DNA from: Hymenobacter volaticus
Lineage (GTDB): Bacteria > Bacteroidota > Bacteroidia > Cytophagales > Hymenobacteraceae
Length of the DNA: 64,000 bases
Direction of reading: 5' to 3'
NCBI RefSeq assembly: GCF_022921055.1
Contig: NZ_CP095061.1
Location: 4,565,501 to 4,629,500, forward strand
In this document: in pieces, positions 8,813-17,875 of the stretch
Layout: the number at the start of each line of letters is the position of its first letter
Position numbering within the stretch: position 1 is the first letter of the stretch
Made by a program: the position numbers and the translations under genes
Notes under the pieces: model-generated
Databases searched by the model: none
What the model was told of the DNA's origin: nothing
What the model saw: the letters and a program-made list of their open reading frames with translations, nothing else

Positions 8813-10378
8813 TTACATCAATTGATACTCGGGCAAACTCAGCAGGCTGGTAATCATGGCGCGTAAGCGTCCTTCGGCAGGCGCAGTATCAGCGGCTTTC
8901 TGAATCAAGGCTAGGTTGTCCGGGCGGATTGGAGCTTGCAACACGAACTCGCTGAGTTTGGCGGCTTGCTGCGTTGGAGCCGTGTTGGCCAGCATGGCTT
9001 GCACTGGGGCCAGCTTCACGGTGGTTTTCACTTGCTGCCGAAATGTGCGGTCCAGCTTGGAAACCTGTGGAGCAATGTCGTTTTCGTCTTCCTTCAAAGC
9101 CACATTGAACTCGGCGTTTCGGAGCAGCACCGACGGTAGCTGCAACCGGTAAAGCAACGACGACGAATCTATCCAGTTGCGCCCACCAGGCCAGCCCGCC
9201 ACGTTTGGGGGCTCAAACAAAGTCTGACCTAATGCCTTCTGGAACACAACAAGTGGCCGGTCGTTCACGAGTTGCAACCCCATGGTCCGCTTGATGCCGG
9301 CTAGCAGTTCGATAGGCGACTTGATGCGTGTGCCTACGTTGGCCGCCTCATAAAACCAACCGGCCGAAAACATCTGCTCCACCAAGACGCTGAGGTCGTA
9401 CCCGCTCTTGAAAAACGCCTGCGCCAGTGGTTGGATGTGAGCCGAGTTGGGTGTGTCATTTACGAAAAAGCGGTACATCTTGGTGGCAATAAACTCGGCA
9501 GTGCGAGGCTGCTCTAGAATGATGCTGAGTACCTGCTCCCCGTTGAAATTGCCAGTGCGGTTAAGGAAAGTTTTAGGACCGTCGTCGTGCTGGTTTTCCC
9601 GAAACACAAACTCGCCACGGGCATTATAGCCCCACCCGGTAAAGGCGCGAGCTGCCTCCTTCACGTCTTTTTCGGTGTAGTTGCCGCGCCCCATGGTAAA
9701 TAGCTCCATCACTTCGCGCGCGAAGTTTTCGTTGGGACGCTGCTTGCGATTTTGCTGGTTGTTGAGGAATTGCAGCATGGCCGGCTCCTTGCTTACGGCC
9801 AGTAGCAAATCACCGAACTTGCCGAGCGCCAGTTGCCGGATGGTATTGTTGAGATGTAGCGCCGCATCGGGCCGGCGCACGCGGCACGCAAAGTGGCCGT
9901 GCCAAAAGAAGGTCATTTTCTCCCGCAGCTGCGCTGGCGAAGTAGCCATCCGGTTCATCCAACCCGTGTTCATGGCATAAAACGACTGGCGGATACCATC
10001 ATTCTGCATTTTGCGCTGCTGGGCCGTCATATTCTCCCTACGCAGCAAGGGCGGCTGGTTTATGCCACGCCGCACCGCCGACCTAGCCGACAGTGACGCC
10101 ACCGGCCCTGGTTGCTTTATACCCGCACCTGTAGTTGTCTGATCGGGTGTCGTTGTCATGGTAGTCTGCGGAGTGCCTGCGCCCGGCGAGACTGCCACAA
10201 ATGAGGTAAAAGCCTCCTGGTAGTGCATTTCAGGACTATCGAGCAACTCTATCTTCTCGGAGTCGCGCAAAAGCTGGCGTAGTGCTTTGCGCGGACTCAG
10301 GCCGTTAGCTACGTCTTCGGGCCGCGGCCCAAAACCGGCGCGCCAGTACAAATGCTGAAGTTGCTGTTGCGTCGTCAT
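8813..10378 (-). CDS. DUF1800 family protein
   Basis: 521 aa. The N-terminal H-L-Y-W-R-A-G-F-G-P-R-P-E-D-V, the middle M-T-F-F-W-H-G-H-F-A, N-E-N-F-A-R-E-V-M-E-L-F-T-M-G, and the C-terminal P-P-N-V-A-G-W-P-G-G-x-x-W are the classical landmarks of the DUF1800 family. A low-complexity insert rich in Thr, Pro and Gly lies around residues 60-85. No clear signal peptide is seen. It precedes the DUF1501 gene on the same strand with 283 bp of repeats between, so cotranscription is plausible. The family is a standard partner of DUF1501. Its biochemical role is unknown. Confidence 0.85.
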   Translation of the reverse strand: MTTQQQLQHLYWRAGFGPRPEDVANGLSPRKALRQLLRDSEKIELLDSPEMHYQEAFTSFVAVSPGAGTPQTTMTTTPDQTTTGAGIKQPGPVASLSARSAVRRGINQPPLLRRENMTAQQRKMQNDGIRQSFYAMNTGWMNRMATSPAQLREKMTFFWHGHFACRVRRPDAALHLNNTIRQLALGKFGDLLLAVSKEPAMLQFLNNQQNRKQRPNENFAREVMELFTMGRGNYTEKDVKEAARAFTGWGYNARGEFVFRENQHDDGPKTFLNRTGNFNGEQVLSIILEQPRTAEFIATKMYRFFVNDTPNSAHIQPLAQAFFKSGYDLSVLVEQMFSAGWFYEAANVGTRIKSPIELLAGIKRTMGLQLVNDRPLVVFQKALGQTLFEPPNVAGWPGGRNWIDSSSLLYRLQLPSVLLRNAEFNVALKEDENDIAPQVSKLDRTFRQQVKTTVKLAPVQAMLANTAPTQQAAKLSEFVLQAPIRPDNLALIQKAADTAPAEGRLRAMITSLLSLPEYQLM

Positions 10379-10737
10379 GGCACTTGGACGCCTACAATGA
10401 CTACAGGTTTAACACAATGAAGTTTTCCTTCACGCACTTATCCAATTCGCTGAACAGGCCAAGCCCATAAAGCACTTCATCTAAATCCTTATTGCTCCCG
10501 TTGCTTCTACCATTTATGCAGGCAACGTCAACTTTTTAGTTGAAAAGCCGAACACTTTTCCCTGCATTACGTCTTAGCCCGGCTCGGTAGCGCTACTTGC
10601 CGCGTACAGCTATAGCGTTCATCATCTGATTTCCAGGAAGGCTATATAAATAGAGCACTAGATTAAAATTGAATTAAAGAATGTTGCTATAAATGAATTT
10701 ATAGTGCATTTTTACAAATTAATCCAAGATTGCTTAT
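10379..10737. other. Intergenic region with a small AT-rich inverted repeat
   Basis: This is the divergent promoter region of the DUF1800 gene and the glycosyltransferase. The only structure noted is an 8-bp inverted repeat, CTATAAAT-GA-ATTTATAG (10687-10704), 33 bp before the glycosyltransferase start, possibly an operator. Nothing else is recognised. Confidence 0.5.
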
Positions 10738-11517
10738 ATGAGTAAACAACTTGTGACCGTCGTGATACCTGCGTATCTGGCTGAACCATCTGAGCTAGAG
10801 AAGATTTCACTTTCTCAGATCCTGGCTGTTTTGCACAAGCACCCTATAACGTTCATGGTGCCCACCGACCTCGATACAACGTGGTATGAAGACTTCTGTC
10901 GGGGCAAAGCCGATGTTCATATCGAAAGATTCAACTGGAAAGGGCACGAAGCATACGGTGAGTTGTTACTCAGCCCCGAGTACTATCAGCGCTTCTCCAA
11001 GTACGAGTACATGCTGGTTCACCACATGGATTCGTTTGTGTTCCGGGATGAGCTAGAGAAGTGGTGCCACATGGGCTACGACTTTCTGAGCGCGGTTATT
11101 TTCCACCCGCAGTGGACGGCCATCGTCGATCAACCTTTCCGCAAGGCCATCGGGTTTGGGGCGCCAGAGTATTTCGGCAACGGTGGTTTCGCTCTCAAAA
11201 AAATCGATACGTTTTACCGCATTACCTCGAAATACAAGTTCTACATCAAGCTGTACAACTGGATTAGAAAGCGACGCAAAAAGCAATTGCTGGAAGATCT
11301 TTTTGTCATGCAGCACTTCCCCAAACTCTCCAAGTTCAAGGTACCTGCTAAGGAATTAGCCCAAAAGTTTGGGGCCGAGTATGTGGAATGGGAAGAGCAA
11401 GACTTGCCCTTCAGCAATCAAAACATTAACAGCTTACCCTTCGGCGTCCACGGCTGGATTCAGTTCCACCAAGACTTTTGGCGGCCTAGCATTCGGCAGT
11501 TCGGCTATAGCGTCTGA
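10738..11517 (+). CDS. DUF5672 family putative glycosyltransferase
   Basis: 259 aa, no signal peptide. It starts with K-Q-L-V-T-V-V-I-P-A-Y, as in nucleotide-sugar-binding folds. It contains Y-M-L-V-H-H-M-D-S-F-V-F (acidic sugar-nucleotide site region), the conserved G-N-G-G-F-A-L-K loop, E-D-L-F acidic residues, and ends P-F-G-V-H-G-W-I-Q-F. These match DUF5672 proteins, predicted GT-A-type glycosyltransferases in cell-surface polysaccharide loci. The gene stands alone between a long intergenic region and a terminator, so the acceptor is unknown. Confidence 0.75.
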   Translation: MSKQLVTVVIPAYLAEPSELEKISLSQILAVLHKHPITFMVPTDLDTTWYEDFCRGKADVHIERFNWKGHEAYGELLLSPEYYQRFSKYEYMLVHHMDSFVFRDELEKWCHMGYDFLSAVIFHPQWTAIVDQPFRKAIGFGAPEYFGNGGFALKKIDTFYRITSKYKFYIKLYNWIRKRRKKQLLEDLFVMQHFPKLSKFKVPAKELAQKFGAEYVEWEEQDLPFSNQNINSLPFGVHGWIQFHQDFWRPSIRQFGYSV

Positions 11518-11575
11518 CGTAGCCACTGGGCATTAAAGCGAGGATTGCCTGACAGCACCAAGCCGTTGTGCTGAG

Positions 11576-11621
11576 CATAATAGGCTGCACATCTATGTGA
11601 TGTGCAGCCTATTATGTTTTT
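11576..11621 (+). terminator. Intrinsic terminator after the glycosyltransferase
   Basis: Perfect 17-bp arms (11576-11592 and 11600-11616), a 7-nt loop, then T5. It separates two convergent genes. Confidence 0.8.
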
Positions 11622-11655
11622 GCGCTGTTCTTATTTCTCTCCTTCAGTTTCTCAC

Positions 11656-14268
11656 TTAGAAGCGTGCTCCTAGCACCACTGTTTTTCGGTAGTCTCGCTT
11701 TTCGCCGCTGTTCGGTTTCAGCAATTCAATCTGCACCACGTAGTACCCCACTGCCGCTTTCTGGCCTCTATCATTGAGCCCGTCCCATTGAAAAAAGCCA
11801 GTGGCAGCCAAGGTTTCGTTACGTACTAAGCGGCGCGTTAGACGGCCTTGGGCGTCATAGATAGTCACGCTAGCGGCATAGCCAGGGCTGTCGAGGGTGT
11901 AGTTGAGGGTGGTAAAATCCTGTTGCCCATCTTCATCGGGGGTGAATACTTCAGGCAATAGGCTGAACTGTTGTCCTCCGCTTGCGTCGATTTGCTGCTG
12001 GGAATTACGGCGGCCAGGCGTGGCATAGCCTACGGCGCTAGCCGCCGAATGAAAGTTGCTTGGTACGCTTGGTGCGTCCGCTCGAATTCGCTCTAACGAG
12101 ACGCCGTTCAGATCATCGAGTAGCCTCAGGTGGTGCTCTTCACTATAGGCGTAGCGGTCCAAGGTGTGGTTTTGCGCATCCCGGACAATCACCACGCCAG
12201 CATCATCGGGGTAGGTTGGGAAGCCAGCCATTTGCAGGAACGAGGCCGGCTCGGCGCTGGTCGGGTATTGGCTCTGCACAACGTCGGGGCGGGTGGTGAG
12301 CAGCAAAAACTGGCCGGGTGCCAGCACATAGGCGCTGCCACTCACGGGCTCCTGGTCTATAGTACCATCTGCTTTTTCGATGCCTAATTGCCAGCCTTGC
12401 ACGTCAAGGTACTTAGTTGAACGGTTGAAAAGCTCCACAAAGTCTACAGCATTCGTGCGTGGGTTAAACAAAATTTCATTGATTACCACATCGCCAGCGG
12501 CTGCGGGCGCAGGCAATGCAAACGTAGCCGATGTAGCAGGACCCGCCGCATTGCCCACGCAGTCGGTAGCGCGTTGCACGGTCATGGTTAGGGGTTGGTT
12601 AGGCTGCATGGCAGCACCTAGTGTCAGATCTACTGCCCGGAAATCGGGGGCTACGGGCGCCACTCGCGTAATAGCCATAGCGGGTGTAAGCGTATACAGT
12701 GCCGGAGTGGCCGCGGCCGTGCTGTCTAGCTTTTCCCCGAAAAACAGCCGTATCGTAATTGGGCTTAGTGCCAAAGTGCGTAACAAGGTAGGTGCCGTGC
12801 GGTCGGTATTGGCGGCGCGCGCAGCATTAGCCCGGCCGGGTGTGCCGCCACTGGCATCAGTACTGGCGGTCCAGTTTTCGATGCCGGCGCAGGGGTTGCT
12901 GGCATCTACCATTTCTAGGCTCCAACCCCCATCCTTCTTGCGGCTGTCTTTGTACCAGGTATCAGAGTAGTTGATTTCAAACAGCGTCTGGCCGTTGCGC
13001 CCGCGCAATACGAGTTCGTCGCCAGCATTCGTGAGGCTTGGAAAATTGGTTAGCCCGAATACCTTGCCGAAAGCGGCAAACTGAGCTGTACGCGCACTGC
13101 TACATACTACGGCGTATTCGCCTGGCAGCAACACCGCTCCGCTCGGAAACACTGCCGGATTACCAGTGCTGTTGGGTTTGAGCAGCCGAACACCGGCTAA
13201 ATCCATTACCGCCGTAGCCGAGGGATTATGAATTTCCAGGTACTCCGACGCGGGCAGCCCGACTACCGGAGTTTCATCGGCAAATATTTCAGTGATGAGT
13301 AATTGGTTCAAGCTAGGTGCTACCGCAAACCCATTGTTTTGAAAGCTCACAGTAAGTGTCCCGACAGCAGTGTTACCGTACAAGTCGGTGGCGCTGCGAA
13401 CCTCCAAGGTGTTAGTGCCAAGCGGCAGGTTGGCGCCGAGCGTCAAGTGAACCAGGGCGGCATCGGCAGCATCGCGCTGCGCGCTGAGTACAGTAGGCGC
13501 CCCGGTAGCAGCTAAGCGGTAGTTGGCAGCTGCTTGCGTGGCGGCTACTGGCTCGCTGAAAGTTACGTCAAGTTGTCGGGCGGACACCACAGTTGCGGAC
13601 AACGGGGCAGGCGGCGCTGTATCCGTCACCCGGAAATCATCAAAATAAAAGGACTTGCTATTAGCTGATGAATACGTCAGCGCTACCCCGAAATACGCGC
13701 CGTGGCGCAATGTGGCATCTGTGGCAGTGCCTTCGCTCACGTAGGTGGTGCCACCGGCTACATCTCGTTCCAAGGTCCAAACGTCCTGCGCCGAACGGGT
13801 TACTCGGACGCGCACTACGTTGTTGGTTGTAGAATTGAGAGTAGCATCAGTGCCGTTTACCACGTACACTGGCCCCCCGGTAGCATCCTTGCGGAACAGT
13901 GAGACTTCGTCGGTGGTACCGCCGAGGCGCACGAAGTAACCGCGATTGCCGGTGGCTTTCAGGTCTGCTTGTTCAGAAAGCAGCCACACGTCGGCATAGT
14001 TGCCGCTGCTGGTGGCTAGCCGCAGGTTCGCCCAGAACTCCCACGTGGTGGCACCGGCAAGTTGCACGGATGTTACGAGCTGCAAACTGGTGCCAGTGAC
14101 GGCGGGTCCGTTGCTTTGGAGTTGCTGCGCTGCAACCTGAAAACTGGCAGCATCGCCCGTCCAAGCGGGGTTTTGCGTGAGATTACCGTCGGCGAAAGTA
14201 TCGAGGAGTTGGGCAGCTGCCGTCAAAGGCGCCAGCAATAATAGAAGTAGCAGTTTTTTCACAAACAC
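11656..14268 (-). CDS. Secreted multidomain protein with two lamin-tail domains and a FlgD-like C-terminus
   Basis: 870 aa with a signal peptide (cleavage after T-A-A-A-Q). The first about 220 residues look like a concanavalin-like beta-sandwich (F-A-D-G-N-L-T, later F-Y-F-D-D-F-R-V). Next is an Ig-like domain of the bacterial adhesin type (about 225-315). A lamin-tail domain follows (L-L-I-T-E-I-F-A-D, Y-L-E-I-H-N-P, W-S-L-E-M-V), then a second Ig-like domain and a second lamin-tail domain (V-V-I-N-E-I-L-F-N-P, F-V-E-L-F-N-R). The final about 90 residues contain F-T-P-D-E-D-G-Q-Q-D-F and F-F-Q-W-D-G-L-N-D-R-G-Q-K, a FlgD-Ig/gliding-type module. The architecture is that of a cell-surface T9SS-exported protein. 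The substrate or partner is unknown. Confidence 0.8.
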   Translation of the reverse strand: MFVKKLLLLLLLAPLTAAAQLLDTFADGNLTQNPAWTGDAASFQVAAQQLQSNGPAVTGTSLQLVTSVQLAGATTWEFWANLRLATSSGNYADVWLLSEQADLKATGNRGYFVRLGGTTDEVSLFRKDATGGPVYVVNGTDATLNSTTNNVVRVRVTRSAQDVWTLERDVAGGTTYVSEGTATDATLRHGAYFGVALTYSSANSKSFYFDDFRVTDTAPPAPLSATVVSARQLDVTFSEPVAATQAAANYRLAATGAPTVLSAQRDAADAALVHLTLGANLPLGTNTLEVRSATDLYGNTAVGTLTVSFQNNGFAVAPSLNQLLITEIFADETPVVGLPASEYLEIHNPSATAVMDLAGVRLLKPNSTGNPAVFPSGAVLLPGEYAVVCSSARTAQFAAFGKVFGLTNFPSLTNAGDELVLRGRNGQTLFEINYSDTWYKDSRKKDGGWSLEMVDASNPCAGIENWTASTDASGGTPGRANAARAANTDRTAPTLLRTLALSPITIRLFFGEKLDSTAAATPALYTLTPAMAITRVAPVAPDFRAVDLTLGAAMQPNQPLTMTVQRATDCVGNAAGPATSATFALPAPAAAGDVVINEILFNPRTNAVDFVELFNRSTKYLDVQGWQLGIEKADGTIDQEPVSGSAYVLAPGQFLLLTTRPDVVQSQYPTSAEPASFLQMAGFPTYPDDAGVVIVRDAQNHTLDRYAYSEEHHLRLLDDLNGVSLERIRADAPSVPSNFHSAASAVGYATPGRRNSQQQIDASGGQQFSLLPEVFTPDEDGQQDFTTLNYTLDSPGYAASVTIYDAQGRLTRRLVRNETLAATGFFQWDGLNDRGQKAAVGYYVVQIELLKPNSGEKRDYRKTVVLGARF

Positions 14269-14431
14269 AGATATAATTGCACGCCAAGCTGGCGAGAAAT
14301 AGTTGCAACAAATAGCCTTCTAATTTATTGAACAAAGCCGGGAGTTGCTGCACTTTTTCTTTATAAAGCACGGTCAGAAAGATAAAAGTGACAACTGGCC
14401 TTACCTTTATGGAATCCAAACCTTAACAACC

Positions 14432-15445
14432 ATGAAAGTAGCCGTAGTAGGTGCCACCGGTTTGGTCGGTGGCGAAATGCTCAAAGTGTTGGCCGAACGT
14501 AACTTCCCGGTCACGGAACTCCTACCCGTTGCCTCCGAGAAATCGGTAGGGCAGGAAATCGAATTCAAGGGTAAAAAGTACAAGGTGGTGAGCATGGACG
14601 ACGCCATTGCAGCTCGTCCGGCGGTAGCTATCTTTTCGGCTGGTGGTTCGATATCGAAAGAGCAGGCTCCGCGCTTTGCCGAAGTGGGTACCGTTGTTAT
14701 CGATAATTCCTCGGCTTGGCGCATGGATCCGACCAAAAAGTTGGTGGTGCCCGAAATCAACGCCAAGGAAATTACGGCCGACGATAAAATCATTGCCAAT
14801 CCCAACTGCTCGACCATTCAGATGGTGGTGGCCCTCAACAAGCTTCACGAGGCCTACAAAGTGCAGCGCATTGTAGTGAGCACCTACCAGAGTGTGACGG
14901 GCACTGGCAAGAAAGCCGTGGATCAGCTTATGGAAGAGCGCGCCGGCCAAGCGGCCAGCAACCCCGCGTATCCCCACCCCATCGACCTGAACGTACTGCC
15001 TCACATCGACGTGTTCGAAGACAACGGTTACACCAAGGAGGAAATGAAGATGGTGAAGGAGACCAAGAAAATCATGGGCGACGACAACATCCGCGTGACA
15101 GCCACTACTGTGCGCATCCCCGTGATGGGCGGCCACTCCGAATCTGTGAACGTGGAGTTCGAGCAGGAATTTGAGTTGGAAGATGTGTTCCGCATCCTGC
15201 GCAACACGGAAGGTGTCGAAGTAGTCGACGACGTAGCCAACAACCGTTACCCCATGCCCAAAGACGCCCACGGCCGCGACGCGGTCCTTGTTGGACGTCT
15301 GCGCCGCGACGAAACGCAACCGCGTACCCTCAATATGTGGGTAGTAGCCGATAACCTGCGCAAAGGGGCTGCCACCAACGCCGTGCAAATTGCCGAGGCA
15401 ATGATGAAGATGGGCTTACTGCAGGAAGTAGCAGCTACCGTTTAA
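14432..15445 (+). CDS. asd: Aspartate-semialdehyde dehydrogenase
   Basis: It converts L-aspartyl-4-phosphate to aspartate semialdehyde with NADPH, the branch point to lysine/diaminopimelate, threonine and methionine. The N-terminal G-A-T-G-L-V-G is the nucleotide-binding loop. N-P-N-C-S-T-I carries the catalytic cysteine (about residue 126), and I-P-V-M-G-G-H-S-E-S holds the base region. The length, 337 aa, is standard. ATG 14432 is chosen because it starts right at the K-V-A-V-V-G-A-T-G strand; an in-frame extension upstream has no family similarity. A TACCTTTA box at 14402-14409 is a partial match to the Bacteroidota -7 element. It supplies the homoserine pathway encoded at 27-34 kb. Confidence 0.96.
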   Translation: MKVAVVGATGLVGGEMLKVLAERNFPVTELLPVASEKSVGQEIEFKGKKYKVVSMDDAIAARPAVAIFSAGGSISKEQAPRFAEVGTVVIDNSSAWRMDPTKKLVVPEINAKEITADDKIIANPNCSTIQMVVALNKLHEAYKVQRIVVSTYQSVTGTGKKAVDQLMEERAGQAASNPAYPHPIDLNVLPHIDVFEDNGYTKEEMKMVKETKKIMGDDNIRVTATTVRIPVMGGHSESVNVEFEQEFELEDVFRILRNTEGVEVVDDVANNRYPMPKDAHGRDAVLVGRLRRDETQPRTLNMWVVADNLRKGAATNAVQIAEAMMKMGLLQEVAATV

Positions 15446-15472
15446 TAACAGAACTGTTTTAAAGCTATAGTG

Positions 15473-15504
15473 AAGCCTCTCAAACTATGTTTGGGAGGCT
15501 TTTT
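15473..15504 (+). terminator. Intrinsic terminator after asd
   Basis: AAGCCTCTCAAAC (15473-15485) pairs with GTTTGGGAGGCTT (15489-15501, one G-U pair), followed by T residues. Confidence 0.8.
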
Positions 15505-15619
15505 GCTGTGTATTTTCAGCTGTATTTTTCTTGGCAAACAACCCGCAGCAACCGAAACCTGATAAGCGAAAACGCCCTACCTTGAACACTCAACTTTATA
15601 CTCATCCGTTCATACTTGA

Positions 15620-16768
15620 ATGAACCCCACCAAGAAAGCTAGCTATTGGAGTGCGCTGACCGGGCTGCTGCTCGTTGTTGCGACCAGCTTGTTTGCTCAG
15701 ACCACTTCTCCACCCGCCGCGGCCTCAACTGCAACGCAGGTTTACACCTTTGTAGAGCAAATGCCCCGGTACAACGGGGGCGGCAACGACTCCATTATAG
15801 CGTATCTACGGCGTAGCACCCGCTACCCGGCTGAGGCTATTCAGGCGGGCGCCAGCGGCAAAGTGTTCGTCACGTTTGTGGTGAATGCGCAAGGACAAGT
15901 GGAGCAGGCACGGGTGGTGAGGCCCGTGCATCCAGCACTGGACCAGGAAGCCTTGCGCGTGGTAACGGCCATGTCGGTTTGGCAACCGGGGCAGCAGCAA
16001 GGTAAACCCGTAGCTGTGGCTATGACGGTACCCATCAGCTTTGCCATTCAGCAGCCCACCCCCGATCCTACGGCCATTGTGGATGCCAAATATCCGGGTG
16101 GTCCGGAAGCACTTCTCGCTTATTTGCAGTCCATTCCATACCCGGAAGCCGCGCGCCCGGTGGGGTTGGATGCGCGGGTGTTCATTCAGTTCAAAATCGA
16201 CAAAGAAGGCAAGGTGATAGAGGCAAAGCCAATTGGACCCCTCATGCGCAAGCCGCAACAAATCCCGTCGCCGCGAGCTGAAATTGACGCGGCAAAATTG
16301 GCACTGGAAAAAGCTGCAACACAGTGGATACAAGCAATGCCCACCTGGACTCCGGCCACCTTAAAAGAGGTACCCGTGGAAAGCGACATGTTTGTCATGC
16401 CGCTCATCTTCAACCCGGTTCCTTCCACAGCTTCTAAAGAGAAGATATACCCCTACGCCGATCAGATGCCGACGTTTAATACACAACCCGACAAATACGA
16501 TCTTCAGGCCAGCATACGACGCAGCGGCTTAAAATATCCTGCGCAGGCCTTGCGCAACCGCCAAGAGGGCACCGTTTATCTGTATGTAGTAATCAACGAA
16601 ACCGGCGCCTTTGAACAGGTGCAAGTGGTAAGATCGGCCGGTGCGGAGCTGAACCAGGCCGTTTTGGAAGCAGTACGCAACCAGCCTGCAGCCGTGACAC
16701 CAGCTCAACTCAAAGGCAAGCCCGTAAAAGTATTCTACGTGTTACCGTTCACGTTCAATATTAGATAA
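15620..16768 (+). CDS. Exported protein with three TonB C-terminal-like domains
   Basis: 382 aa with an N-terminal signal (T-G-L-L-L-V-V-A-T-S-L-F-A-Q). Three consecutive TonB-C-like modules follow at about 41-141, 152-265 and 276-382. Each has a Y-(P/A)-x-x-A segment, a G-x-V-(F/Y)-(V/I) strand and a (G/E)-K-P-V-x-V ending. Typical TonB proteins have one such domain behind a membrane anchor and a Pro-rich spacer; neither is seen here. The product is more likely a periplasmic or surface protein than an energy transducer. It is a paralogue of the protein at 17876-19048, and each copy is followed by a convergent alpha/beta-hydrolase gene. Binding partner unknown. Confidence 0.75.
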   Translation: MNPTKKASYWSALTGLLLVVATSLFAQTTSPPAAASTATQVYTFVEQMPRYNGGGNDSIIAYLRRSTRYPAEAIQAGASGKVFVTFVVNAQGQVEQARVVRPVHPALDQEALRVVTAMSVWQPGQQQGKPVAVAMTVPISFAIQQPTPDPTAIVDAKYPGGPEALLAYLQSIPYPEAARPVGLDARVFIQFKIDKEGKVIEAKPIGPLMRKPQQIPSPRAEIDAAKLALEKAATQWIQAMPTWTPATLKEVPVESDMFVMPLIFNPVPSTASKEKIYPYADQMPTFNTQPDKYDLQASIRRSGLKYPAQALRNRQEGTVYLYVVINETGAFEQVQVVRSAGAELNQAVLEAVRNQPAAVTPAQLKGKPVKVFYVLPFTFNIR

Positions 16769-16814
16769 ACTCCAAGGCAGCAACCACCTTGAAGTCGCTC
16801 ACTTTATTTTAGCG

Positions 16815-17573
16815 CTACAACTGAAAGACTAGTCCCGCAAATCCCTCTATGGCGCGCCGGGTGTCGGCGGGACGCTCCAAAAAGCCTACATGGCCTACGT
16901 TAGCTAGCCACAGCACCATACTGTGGTCGGCTAGCAAGCTTTCTTTGTGAATTTTCTCTAGTGGAACAGCTTTGTCGTCTTTGCCAGCAATGAACAGTAC
17001 CGGGTAAGTAGCTTTGCGCAATACATCATACCGCTCGGCGCGTCGGGTTAAGGCATCGAGGCTACCTAGAGCTATTTCCAGGGGTACGGCAGCAGCTACA
17101 CGTTGGAGCAGGACTACTTCGTTGGTCATAGATTCGCGGTGGCTCGGTGAAAACTGCGGCTTCAAGAACTCTTCGGTGTACGCCTCAACCCCGTGTTGCG
17201 CTAGAAAATCACGGTTGCGCTGATGCCGCTCGTGGTCTTCTTCTTTCTCTGCCGAGGCCGAGGAGTGGAACAAGCACAGGCCTGCCACCTGCCCTGGATA
17301 TTTCTCGGCAAAGGCCAAAGCCACGAAGCCGCCCATGCTGTGCCCTACTAACAGCACGCGGTGCGCGTGCTGCTCTGATAGGTAGCGCTGCACGTACTCC
17401 GCTGCTGCTTCCACTGAATAGTCAGCAGGTGGCGTAGCATCGGGACCGTAACCAGGCAAGTTGGGGCAGAGAGTGTTGTAATCGGTGGGGAAGTCGCGCA
17501 AGAAGTCGTGCCAGATTTCATTGCTTTCCAGGAAGCCATGCAAAAAGACAATGGTGGGTTTAGAATCAGCCAT
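16815..17573 (-). CDS. Alpha/beta hydrolase
   Basis: 252 aa from ATG 17573, chosen because the family core begins at T-I-V-F-L-H-G-F, the oxyanion-hole strand. The nucleophile elbow is G-H-S-M-G-G. The acid lies in I-A-G-K-D-D-K-A-V, and the catalytic His in N-V-G-H-V-G-F-L-E. A cap region rich in charged residues lies between. No signal peptide; cytoplasmic. A hairpin (17599-17624) precedes the start codon. It is convergent with the TonB-C gene, and paralogous to the hydrolase at 19142-19903. The substrate is unknown; carboxylesterase or lipid/thioester hydrolase are possibilities. Confidence 0.85.
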   Translation of the reverse strand: MADSKPTIVFLHGFLESNEIWHDFLRDFPTDYNTLCPNLPGYGPDATPPADYSVEAAAEYVQRYLSEQHAHRVLLVGHSMGGFVALAFAEKYPGQVAGLCLFHSSASAEKEEDHERHQRNRDFLAQHGVEAYTEEFLKPQFSPSHRESMTNEVVLLQRVAAAVPLEIALGSLDALTRRAERYDVLRKATYPVLFIAGKDDKAVPLEKIHKESLLADHSMVLWLANVGHVGFLERPADTRRAIEGFAGLVFQL

Positions 17574-17875
17574 AAAGAACAGTGCCAGTAAAAACAAACG
17601 GCCACCCAGCAAGCTGAGTGGCCGCTCATGCGTACGTGCACGCTCCCCTAGGCGTTAACGTCGAGGTGCTTCGTCTACTATTGAAATCAACTTCCCACGA
17701 AGCCTGGCAGTATCTAACTTGCTAGCTCAGAAACTTGGCTTATATCAGGCAAGTGACGCGTAATGGTGCTGCCAACAACGTTGTGTACCTTGCCAATACT
17801 ATGCTAAAGAAGGAGCAAATAGGTTAACTCTTTCACCTTGATTTGTTCAACTACATTTAATCTATCTATACTCTT

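Noticed and set aside
14522..15388. Long antisense ORF opposite asd
   Set aside because: Shadow ORF caused by GC-rich codon bias; its His/Val-rich translation fits no family. Similar shadows opposite infB, dxs and the TonB receptor were also dropped.
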